Positions 19,111-27,348 of a DNA stretch of 64,000 nt are shown in pieces. A model generated the notes under the pieces. It ran no database searches. It was not told the origin of the DNA and saw nothing but the letters and a program-made list of their open reading frames with translations. How positions within the stretch are numbered: position 1 is the stretch's first letter; the number at the start of each line of letters is the position of its first letter. The position numbers and the translations under genes are program-made. This stretch comes from Photobacterium jeanii (GTDB lineage: Bacteria; Pseudomonadota; Gammaproteobacteria; Enterobacterales; Vibrionaceae). The stretch spans positions 868,001 through 932,000 of the forward strand of contig NZ_LVHF01000012.1 in NCBI RefSeq assembly GCF_001650345.1. The letters are read 5' to 3'.

Positions 19111-20310
19111 CTAGCCTTGCGCTAGCTCGGCATGAATAAGCAGGTTACGAGGTGTTGTGGGTTTATCACAGAAAGTACCAACCGAAACTTGGTAGCCAGA
19201 CTCTTCCATAAAACAAGCGCGATCGTACACCAACCACATTTCTAGCGGACGACGGAATAGTTGGCGCACCAATTCCATGCGATCAACATAGCTAAAACGC
19301 TGCTCGCCCACTTGCTGCCAGTGCTCGTAATCAATGTCAGCAGGTAAAGTCAGCCCTTTCTTATCTGCTGCCCATTGGCAAAACGCAGCAAAGCCCTCGT
19401 TCAACAATGCCTTTTGCACATTGGGAACAGGAAGGTATTGCTCGCTCTCTGAGAGATGACGCTGAAGCGCATCAAAGCCAAGACGGAAACTCACCTCAAC
19501 AAATCGCTGACGTTGTACACGCTGACCAGCCGTTACCGTTTCTTGCAACGGCAAACGCAAGTCATGTTTCGCCAATTGAATATCACTCGCCTTCGCTTGT
19601 TGAGAAAGCGGCTGATACTGCTTACCTCTGATTAAGTGATAACAACATGGCGATACACTCACCGCTTGCCCTTGTTTCTTAGCTACTCGCTGCAATAACG
19701 ACACATGCAAATCACCACAGGCATGCAACGCCACAGCATGTTGCTGCGGTTGAATGTATTGTTCACTGTTCGTTGAGAACGCATCACCGTTAACAAAAGA
19801 AATCGGCAAACCTAATGCTTTAACAGCCTTTTCACCATCAAGGCAAAGCTGAGCTTGCCATTCTAAACTGGTCACTGCAGTGTGATGGCTTGCTGCTAAT
19901 ACGCGACCTAAATGCCCTTTCCCCGCACACCATTCCAACCACGGCAATTGCAAACGCGGCAACGCAGCATTGAAAGCAGTAATTTGAGTCCATTTTCGTC
20001 CTGGGATACCGACATCGAGCCCTTTAGGTAAATCTGCTACAGGTTGAGAGGCTAACGCCTTCGTCTGAGCAGCTGACTGCAAGCTCATCGCTTGTGGGAT
20101 CCATTGGCTCAGTTTGGTCGCGAGTGCGTCTACATCGTGATTGAAAAATTGAAGTTCTTCATCAGACAATCCCATCAGCCACTCACACAGTTCAGGGTGC
20201 GACGTTCGCCACGCCAAATCAGTTTGAGCAAATGGCATAAACTGCCAAAAAGCACGGGTCTGGCTTAGATCGGCATCTAACTGGGCGAATAATGATGAAA
20301 ATTGGCTCAT
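19111..20310 (-). CDS. SAM-dependent methyltransferase, METTL25/RRNAD1-like
   Basis: A 399-residue protein with a central Rossmann methyltransferase domain. The SAM loop is LEWCAGKGHLGRVLA, followed by TSLEWQ, ALHACGDLH and SVSPCCYHLI. The HACGDL and SPCCYH motifs are those of the Methyltransf_32 family. N- and C-terminal parts are family-specific and not informative to me. The substrate (RNA or protein) is unknown. It sits downstream of cysB on the same strand after a terminator. Confidence 0.75.
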   Translation of the reverse strand: MSQFSSLFAQLDADLSQTRAFWQFMPFAQTDLAWRTSHPELCEWLMGLSDEELQFFNHDVDALATKLSQWIPQAMSLQSAAQTKALASQPVADLPKGLDVGIPGRKWTQITAFNAALPRLQLPWLEWCAGKGHLGRVLAASHHTAVTSLEWQAQLCLDGEKAVKALGLPISFVNGDAFSTNSEQYIQPQQHAVALHACGDLHVSLLQRVAKKQGQAVSVSPCCYHLIRGKQYQPLSQQAKASDIQLAKHDLRLPLQETVTAGQRVQRQRFVEVSFRLGFDALQRHLSESEQYLPVPNVQKALLNEGFAAFCQWAADKKGLTLPADIDYEHWQQVGEQRFSYVDRMELVRQLFRRPLEMWLVYDRACFMEESGYQVSVGTFCDKPTTPRNLLIHAELAQG

Positions 20311-20395
20311 GGATGATGTACTTCAAGAAAACGAAAGGTCGCTAGTCTACCTAATCGTGATTTGAATAAGTAGTGTTGAGAAAATCTAGAAACAA

Positions 20396-20420
20396 GAAAG
20401 GCTGGAAACCCCAGCCTTTC
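20396..20420 (-). terminator. Terminator of cysB
   Basis: GAAAGGCTGG (20396-20405) pairs perfectly with CCAGCCTTTC (20411-20420). Minus-strand reading ends in TTGTTTC, a modest U-tract. Confidence 0.7.
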
Positions 20421-20473
20421 GTTTAAACAGCAACTGTATTTTACCTGTTATGGCACTCGATTAAGCCAAGTTA

Positions 20474-21920
<1,447 letters not shown>

Positions 21921-22682
21921 ATGAGCTTACCTTTAGTAATAGGCTTGGTTGCATTACTGCTGATCTTGATTGTAGGGTATAACATCATCATTCAGTATCG
22001 CCAACGCGTTGAAAGCGCAAAGCACCAAGAGCTTGCCAAGCATATTGCCACTATCGACGCGACCGAAGACTTGATCGGTAATGCTCACCACATGCCTTAC
22101 AGCAAAGAGCTACTGGTGTGCTTAAACCAACGTATTCTTTATGCACTACAAAATATGCATGAAACCGATGCGTCGGATAAATCGCTACCAGGGCGAATCA
22201 GTAACGTGACACAGCAGATCCAACATCTCCAGCAAAACTACTCGAATGCTGACGTGGCACCGTTTAAAACCCCAACGACAGACAAACAAGCGCTTGGCTT
22301 ATTACAACTCGTAAAACGCCTTAAAACTGTGATTAAAAATGAGCACAGTAAAGGTCGTTTCGCTACTCAAGCTTTTGTCGCAGAAAATGCGCGTCTGGAA
22401 GGGATCCAAATTCGCATCAATATCGAAAACGTTGTAAAGCGGGCCAACGAAGCGCGTATGAAGCGCCAATTAGGTACGGCTAAGCAGCTATTGAAGAAAG
22501 GTATTGATGTCTTGGCGAGTAAAAACGATAACTACTCGAACCAAGCGCGTGAAAAGCTGCAAATGATGCTTAATGAAATCGACAACAGCCAGAACGCAAC
22601 CCAAGAACAAGAACGTCAACAAATGCTCAATAAAGATCAAGACGATCTCGACGTATTGTTCCAACCAAAAAAGAAGTGGTAA
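21921..22682 (+). CDS. Membrane-anchored coiled-coil protein of unknown function
   Basis: A 253-residue protein. Residues about 4-24 (LVIGLVALLLILIVGYNIII) form one N-terminal membrane anchor without a signal-peptidase site. The rest is charged and helical, rich in Q, K, E and N, with likely coiled coils at about 100-130 and 160-235, and ends in a DDLDVLFQPKKKW tail. I do not recognise a domain of known function. It precedes the miaE locus by about 100 bases but is separated from it by a strong terminator. Confidence 0.75.
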   Translation: MSLPLVIGLVALLLILIVGYNIIIQYRQRVESAKHQELAKHIATIDATEDLIGNAHHMPYSKELLVCLNQRILYALQNMHETDASDKSLPGRISNVTQQIQHLQQNYSNADVAPFKTPTTDKQALGLLQLVKRLKTVIKNEHSKGRFATQAFVAENARLEGIQIRINIENVVKRANEARMKRQLGTAKQLLKKGIDVLASKNDNYSNQAREKLQMMLNEIDNSQNATQEQERQQMLNKDQDDLDVLFQPKKKW

Positions 22683-22703
22683 TGCTCTATCACACACTCT
22701 TTC

Positions 22704-22731
22704 AAAAAGGTCGCGTAATGCGGCCTTTTTT
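22704..22731 (+). terminator. Rho-independent terminator upstream of the miaE locus
   Basis: AAAAAGGTCGC (22704-22714) and GCGGCCTTTTT (22720-22730) form an 11-bp stem with one G-U pair and loop GTAAT, running into TTTTTT. Confidence 0.85.
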
Positions 22732-22778
22732 CTCATATACCTATTTGAACAAAGTCAGCTAACAATAAGCGCAACACC

Positions 22779-22934
22779 ATGAATACAACTCAAAACATGA
22801 TTGATGAGCTTCTGATCCCTATCAAGCAATTTCTGCATTGCGAAACGCCTGATAGCTGGATTCAAGAAGCCCTTAAGCCTGAGCATCTGGTTCCACTACT
22901 CGTTGATCACTGTAACTGTGAGCTGAAAGCATAG
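22779..22934 (+). pseudogene. miaE: 5' fragment of the resident miaE gene
   Basis: The first 51 codons of a tRNA-(ms2io6A)-hydroxylase gene, then a stop (TAG 22932-22934). It begins MNTTQNMIDELLIPIKQFL and contains CETPDSWIQEALKPEHL, matching the N terminus of the intact copy at 25645 (KCSTPDSWIEEARKPENL). It ends at CNCELKA. The homology breaks exactly where the 3' fragment at 26605 picks up (RELKASQTVLFL), so the two are halves of one interrupted gene. The start codon and coding frame are intact, so a 51-residue peptide may still be made. Confidence 0.85.
22918..22930 (+). repeat. Left att-like direct repeat at the miaE insertion
   Basis: GTGAGCTGAAAGC. The right counterpart at 26612 is GTGAGCTCAAAGC (12 of 13 identical). 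The repeat lies inside the ELKA codons of miaE, so the interrupted gene lost nothing at the break. This is consistent with a site-specific crossover or target duplication. Confidence 0.65.
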
Positions 22935-23072
22935 GTGTGCATATTATTAAAAAGTCCATATTCAACCAGTCTTATTGCAATCCTCCCTCCTACCGTTTTT
23001 CCTGCTAGATCAAAGTCCACAACAAGAAAACATAGTAATGTTGTTCCATATAAATAGCGTAGGAAGAAAATT

Positions 23073-25274
23073 GTGGCAGATACATTGTCTATCAAAGGGG
23101 TGGCGAGTTATCACCCTAGCAGTCCAGAAACATTAGACATTACGAAGCAGAACACTTTCATTTTTGGATTGAATGGATCTGGAAAATCAACAATTTCAAA
23201 CTTTTTGTATAAAGCTGACGAATATCCTAGTTGTAGCATTAGTGTTGAAGGTAACTACACTCCTATCGTTTATAACCAAAAGTTTGTGGATGATCATTTT
23301 GTTAATAGTTCAGTACAAGAAGGTGTCTTCACGCTGAGTAAAGATAATGCGGATCTTGAAGCTCAAATTGCCATTAAATCTAAGCTGAGAGAAAAGCTAT
23401 TAGATGCCTTTACTGAAACAAAGAAACTCATAGACGCCGCTGAAAGTGCTCAACGAAAAGCAACCGACTCAGCCATTGAGGAAGTATTCAAACAAAAGTA
23501 CATAATTGAAAAGACCTCACTTGATCCTTTCCTTAGATCGTTCAAAACCCCTAAACGCAAATTCTATGAACAAGTAAAAATGCAGAAAGGCGTTACTAAC
23601 GAGACCATTGAAGCCTTAGATCACGAGTATCAAGAACTAAATCAATTCGATAAAAATCAACCATCAAAGATATCACTGGAACCAATTCTAGAGATTTCTC
23701 CGCAGGATAGTGTTTTGTTATTTGAACCAATTGTCGGGTCATCAAGTAGCCAACTAACAGATTTCATTAACAAAGTTGACAATCTAGGTTGGGTGAAAGT
23801 TGGGCAGGATAACTACCTAGACGACTCACAGACCACATGCCCATTCTGTCAGAAAGAAACTATTGACGAAGAGTTTCGGTCAGAATTAGCCGCTCTATTT
23901 GATAAAACATATGAGTCTACTTTGAGAAAAGTCGAACTAGTAGAAAGCTCATACCGTGACAATATAACGAAACACATTGATTCGATTAAGTCTGCATTTG
24001 CAAATTGTTCGATATACGACTCTACCCAACACAATGCCGAACCACTAATAGAGCTTCTAGAACACGCTTACACTAGTAACCTAGACCAGATCGTTTCAAA
24101 AATTAAGAACCCAACCCTTTCAGTCAAGCTTGCCGATTGTACAGAACAGTTCAAACCATTACTCGCACTAGCAGAAGGAATCAACAAATCGGTTCAGGCA
24201 ATTATCGACAAAGCCAAACAATTCAAAGAGAGTGAAGAAAACATTAGATCACGTATGTGGGACTCAGTTAAGTTCCATACAACCCCAATATTCTCCTTGG
24301 AAAAAACACTGTTAGATGAAAAAGAAGAAGAGATTCAGAAGCTTAGAAAACAACAAGAAAAAATAAGACGTGTTGGCAAAAAAGTAGCGGATCGAATCAG
24401 CTCTCTTCGCTCAAAAACCTCTAATATTGACGACACAATAGAGAGGATCAATGAGAACTTGATCAGTCTAGGTATTACAAACTTTCAAATTGTGGCTTCC
24501 ACGAATACAGAGCAAAAAAACTTCTTTATGCTTAGTCGAGGAGATAGCTCAGACAACACAACCCCTGTCTTCCGTTCTCTAAGTGAGGGAGAAAAAACGC
24601 TTATCACTTTCTTATATTTCATTGAAAAGTGTAATGGCAGTATGAGCAAAGACACCGACATTGCGGCTAAAGAAAAACTGATTGTAATTGACGACCCTAT
24701 TTCAAGCCTTTCTCAAAATTACATCTATGATATTGCTTCATTGATTCAATCAAAGATCATTAAAGGCCAAAAATTCAAAAAAGTGATTGTGCTTACTCAT
24801 AGCCTATTTTTCTTCCAAGAACTGATCAAGCTATCCCCAAACAACGCAGAGCAATTCGATAAGAAGTACACTCTTTATCGCCTAAATAAGAACCAATACT
24901 CTAGCGTAGAGCCAATGACACGGAATGAATTGAAAAACGACTACCAGTCACTCTGGCAAATCCTAAAAGATGTAATGAATGGTAAAGCAAACCCTGTTGT
25001 ACTTCCGAATGTTATGAGAAACATTACAGAATACTACTTTGGCTTCGTTCACAAGAAGGACAAGCTATCAGGAATACTTAATGAATTAGCAGACAAAGAA
25101 CCAGAACAAGGTCATAAAGCTTTTTACAGATACATCAATAGAGGCTCACACTCTGATCCAACCAATATAGGCTTAATGGTCAATATAAACCCACAAGCAT
25201 ATTTAGAGCGGTTCGAGGGGATCTTTGTCGCTACTCAGGATAGAGAGCACTATGACTGTATGATGGAACAATAA
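23073..25274 (+). CDS. RloC/PrrC-like ABC ATPase with predicted anticodon-nuclease domain
   Basis: A 733-residue protein of the COG4694 type (RloC, wobble-nucleotide-excising tRNase). Walker A is GLNGSGKST (32-40). A long coiled-coil region holds a zinc-hook-like CPFC (256-259). The ABC signature is LSEGEK (503-508), Walker B is IVIDDPISSL (537-546), and the switch histidine is His576 in LTHS. The C-terminal region has Arg649-x3-Glu653 and Arg686-x6-His693 (in RGSHSD). This matches the Arg-Glu-His triad known for PrrC/RloC anticodon nucleases and the R-x4-6-H of HEPN RNases. Known relatives cut tRNA after phage attack or DNA damage. The start is GTG, with AGGAAGAA before it. No restriction genes flank it. 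An SMC-like repair protein is a less likely alternative, given the C-terminal motifs. Confidence 0.8.
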   Translation: MADTLSIKGVASYHPSSPETLDITKQNTFIFGLNGSGKSTISNFLYKADEYPSCSISVEGNYTPIVYNQKFVDDHFVNSSVQEGVFTLSKDNADLEAQIAIKSKLREKLLDAFTETKKLIDAAESAQRKATDSAIEEVFKQKYIIEKTSLDPFLRSFKTPKRKFYEQVKMQKGVTNETIEALDHEYQELNQFDKNQPSKISLEPILEISPQDSVLLFEPIVGSSSSQLTDFINKVDNLGWVKVGQDNYLDDSQTTCPFCQKETIDEEFRSELAALFDKTYESTLRKVELVESSYRDNITKHIDSIKSAFANCSIYDSTQHNAEPLIELLEHAYTSNLDQIVSKIKNPTLSVKLADCTEQFKPLLALAEGINKSVQAIIDKAKQFKESEENIRSRMWDSVKFHTTPIFSLEKTLLDEKEEEIQKLRKQQEKIRRVGKKVADRISSLRSKTSNIDDTIERINENLISLGITNFQIVASTNTEQKNFFMLSRGDSSDNTTPVFRSLSEGEKTLITFLYFIEKCNGSMSKDTDIAAKEKLIVIDDPISSLSQNYIYDIASLIQSKIIKGQKFKKVIVLTHSLFFFQELIKLSPNNAEQFDKKYTLYRLNKNQYSSVEPMTRNELKNDYQSLWQILKDVMNGKANPVVLPNVMRNITEYYFGFVHKKDKLSGILNELADKEPEQGHKAFYRYINRGSHSDPTNIGLMVNINPQAYLERFEGIFVATQDREHYDCMMEQ

Positions 25275-25276
25275 AC

Positions 25277-25503
25277 GTTACCACTAAGGCATTCATTCAA
25301 CTTAGCGTCTTGGTAACGAACGGCGGTGTTTGCACACTACCTCAAGTTTGCCAAGACGAAAGCGAGTGTACTTTCGTACATCAACAACTTTAGGTCTCAT
25401 TTGCAAATCTCCACAAAGACCTGTGTTTGCCACAGGTAGCCTCATCACACAATGTAATAAGCTACTTTGGGTCAGTAGGCAGGAGAATTGCCGAAGTGGT
25501 AAC
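25277..25503. repeat. MITE-like or structured element with terminal inverted repeats
   Basis: The ends read GTTACCACTAAGGCA and, on the other strand, GTTACCACTTCGGCA (13 of 15 identical), bounding 227 bases. Inside are ACGAAAG/CTTTCGT (7 bp), ACCTGTG/CACAGGT (7 bp), AGGTCT/AGACCT and ATTTGCAAAT. The left end can also fold locally: CGTTACCA-CTAAG with CTTAG-(5 nt)-TGGTAACG. No target duplication is evident. A 74-codon minus-strand frame (25302-25526) covers most of it but is probably not a gene. It could be a non-autonomous transposon, an attC-like site or a structured RNA. Confidence 0.5.
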
Positions 25504-25558
25504 TTGCGTATTCTAGTTAAAAACAAACATTAAGTAAATTAGATAGTTAGTAGAGGGC

Positions 25559-25564
25559 TATAAT
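25559..25564 (+). promoter_or_regulatory. Possible -10 of the intact miaE
   Basis: TATAAT, 80 bases before the ATG at 25645, without a clear -35. It would give the second miaE its own promoter within the island. Confidence 0.4.
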
Positions 25565-25644
25565 AGTTTAGCACTTCAACATTCAGCCCAAATTTCAATC
25601 GTGTTAAACTCAAAACAAAGCTCAACAAAAACACGTAATCATAG

Positions 25645-26409
25645 ATGTATAAAGAATTATTAGAACCAATCAATAACTTCCTAAAATGCTCAACCCCTGA
25701 CTCTTGGATTGAAGAAGCTCGTAAGCCAGAGAACCTTTCCGTGATTTTGCGGGATCATTTACTATGCGAGTTGAAAGCTTCGCAGAGTGCGGTTTTTCTT
25801 CTTAAGCGCTATGTCTTAACCGATGAAGGTAAAGAGCAAATTACTCAATTAGTTGAGCCTTATGAGCACTTTGCTTACAAAGGTATTGGCAGCCTTGAAA
25901 CTCTGAAAGGCAAGAGCAACATATCTAAATCAATCAAACCTAAAGATGGCTGTGCCTACGGACAGGATATGATTGATAAGATGGTTCTCTTGATTCGAGA
26001 AGAGCTACACCACTTCTACCAAGTGTTAGAAATTATTGAAGAACAAGGTTTGGAGTACCGCCCAATAACAGCAAGTCGTTACGCTAAGGGGATGATTAAA
26101 CATATCCGCACCTTTGAACCAGCAGCTCTTATCGACAAGCTGATTATTGGTGCATTCATTGAAGCTCGTTCTTGCGAACGATTTGCCAAGCTTGCCCCGT
26201 TCCTTGATGAACCAATTCAGAAGTTCTACATCTCATTGCTACGCTCAGAAGCACGACACTACCAAGACTACTTGGAACTCGCAGAGCAAATTGCAGGTGA
26301 AGATATTTCAGAGCGTATTGAACACTTCACTAATGTTGAAGCTGAATTAATTACCTCTGACGATTCAGAATTTCGCTTCCACTCTGGCGCACCAAAACTG
26401 GCTGCGTAG
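25645..26409 (+). CDS. miaE: Intact, divergent tRNA-(ms2io6A)-hydroxylase
   Basis: A nonheme diiron monooxygenase that hydroxylates the isopentenyl group of ms2i6A at position 37, next to the anticodon, in tRNAs reading UNN codons. It has 254 residues. Ferritin-like iron-ligand segments are CELKASQSAVF, REELHHFYQVLE, EARSCERFAK and RSEARHYQDYLELAE (EARHY). The C-terminal part is about 80% identical by eye to the resident 3' fragment, while the N-terminal part is clearly less similar to the resident 5' fragment, so this is a xenologue rather than a recent duplicate. The equivalent of the insertion repeat reads GCGAGTTGAAAGC (25766-25778), altered from the flanking repeats. It presumably supplies the MiaE function. 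Confidence 0.93.
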   Translation: MYKELLEPINNFLKCSTPDSWIEEARKPENLSVILRDHLLCELKASQSAVFLLKRYVLTDEGKEQITQLVEPYEHFAYKGIGSLETLKGKSNISKSIKPKDGCAYGQDMIDKMVLLIREELHHFYQVLEIIEEQGLEYRPITASRYAKGMIKHIRTFEPAALIDKLIIGAFIEARSCERFAKLAPFLDEPIQKFYISLLRSEARHYQDYLELAEQIAGEDISERIEHFTNVEAELITSDDSEFRFHSGAPKLAA

Positions 26410-26432
26410 CGTAAAAAACCAGCAAGTTAGGT

Positions 26433-26485
26433 AGCAATATGCACGGTAACTCTTCTAAAGGCCGAGTCGTGCATATTGCTTTTTT
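26433..26485 (+). terminator. Strong terminator of the intact miaE
   Basis: A perfect 13-bp stem AGCAATATGCACG (26433-26445) / CGTGCATATTGCT (26468-26480), a 22-base loop, then T5. Confidence 0.85.
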
Positions 26486-26604
26486 GCCAAAATTTGACTT
26501 TCCCAGAAAACCTAAATCACACTGTTTTAATTAAAGAATTTAGTTTAATAACAGTTCATTCTGGTAAGTTTTTGTCTCTTTTTCGATAGTTTCAATATTC
26601 CCAT

Positions 26605-27255
26605 GATTTGCGTGAGCTCAAAGCCAGCCAAACCGTTTTATTTCTGATCCGCAAATACGCTGTCGATAAGACAAGCGGCGATGTATTACTTGAATGGGCA
26701 AAACCTTACGAAGAGTTCGTCTACGGTAAAGAGCGCGATAGCAGCGTGTTTCACAGCAAGAAAAACGGTCTATCCGCACCACTCACATCCAAAGCCGATT
26801 TTGCTCACGGCCAAGAATTAATCGAAAAAATGGTGCGCTTAATTAAAGAAGAATTTCACCACTTTGAACAAGTGCTAGAAATCATGGAAAAGCGTGACAT
26901 CCCCTATCAGAGCTTAAGTGCGGGACGCTATGCCAAAGGGCTAATGAAAACAGTGCGTACCTTTGAGCCTGCCACCTTGGTCGATAAGCTCATCATCGGT
27001 GCTTATATTGAAGCTCGCTCGTGCGAACGTTTTGCCAAACTTGCGCCTTTCCTTGATGATGAGCTGAAGAAATTCTATATCTCACTGCTCCGCTCGGAAG
27101 CGCGTCATTATCAGGATTACCTCACCTTAGCAGAGAAAATTGCAGGACAAGATATTAGCGATCGCATTCAACTTATTGGTGCCAAAGAAGCAGAACTTAT
27201 CAATAGTCCTGATGATAACTTCCGTTTCCATAGTGGCGTACCTGCACAGGCTTAG
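26605..27255 (+). pseudogene. miaE: 3' fragment of the resident miaE gene
   Basis: A frame of about 215 codons from RELKASQTVLFLIRKYAV to the normal MiaE end (FRFHSGVPAQA). All iron-ligand segments after the first are kept (KEEFHHFEQVLE, EARSCERFAK, RSEARHYQDYL). There is no ATG or ribosome-binding site in frame at its beginning, only a TTG at 26608, and the first 51 codons lie 3.7 kb upstream. The coding frame has stayed open, which suggests a recent interruption. It is unlikely to be translated efficiently and would lack the first iron-ligand helix. Confidence 0.85.
26612..26624 (+). repeat. Right att-like direct repeat at the miaE insertion
   Basis: GTGAGCTCAAAGC, partner of the copy at 22918 (12 of 13 identical). 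It lies in the first recognisable codons of the 3' fragment (ELKA). Confidence 0.65.
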
Positions 27256-27304
27256 GGCTTAACCGTCAAACGCTATACGGAACAGCTCTAAAACATAGCA
27301 AGAT

Positions 27305-27332
27305 AAAAAAACCGCCTTTCGGCGGTTTTTCT
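27305..27332. terminator. Bidirectional terminator between miaE and topA
   Basis: AAAAACCGCC (27307-27316) / GGCGGTTTTT (27321-27330), a perfect 10-bp stem with loop TTTC. The flanking A- and T-runs serve both convergent genes. Confidence 0.88.
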
Positions 27333-27348
27333 TTAACTAAGAATCAGC

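Larger units (their letters stand above)
22935..26611 (+). mobile_element. Putative defence island inserted in miaE
   Basis: About 3.7 kb between the two halves of miaE. It carries, in order, an RloC/PrrC-like ATPase-nuclease gene, a small inverted-repeat element and a complete second miaE with promoter and terminator. The ATPase gene appears more AT-rich than its neighbours. No integrase, transposase or recombinase is visible, so it was either mobilised in trans or has lost its enzyme. The nonamer GTGCATATT occurs just inside the left end (22937-22945) and in the miaE terminator near the right end (26469-26477). Boundaries are set by the miaE break points. Confidence 0.7.

Noticed and set aside
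25277-25320. Integron attC site
   Set aside because: The left end folds like a short attC arm, but no GTTRRRY/RYYYAAC core pair or integrase was found.
25302-25526. 74-codon minus-strand ORF inside the inverted-repeat element
   Set aside because: It has no ribosome-binding site, no domain, and its composition follows the hairpins; treated as a by-product of the repeat.
22935-26611. Integrase or transposase in the miaE island
   Set aside because: Read all frames; only the ATPase-nuclease and miaE are coding. The mobilising enzyme is absent or elsewhere.
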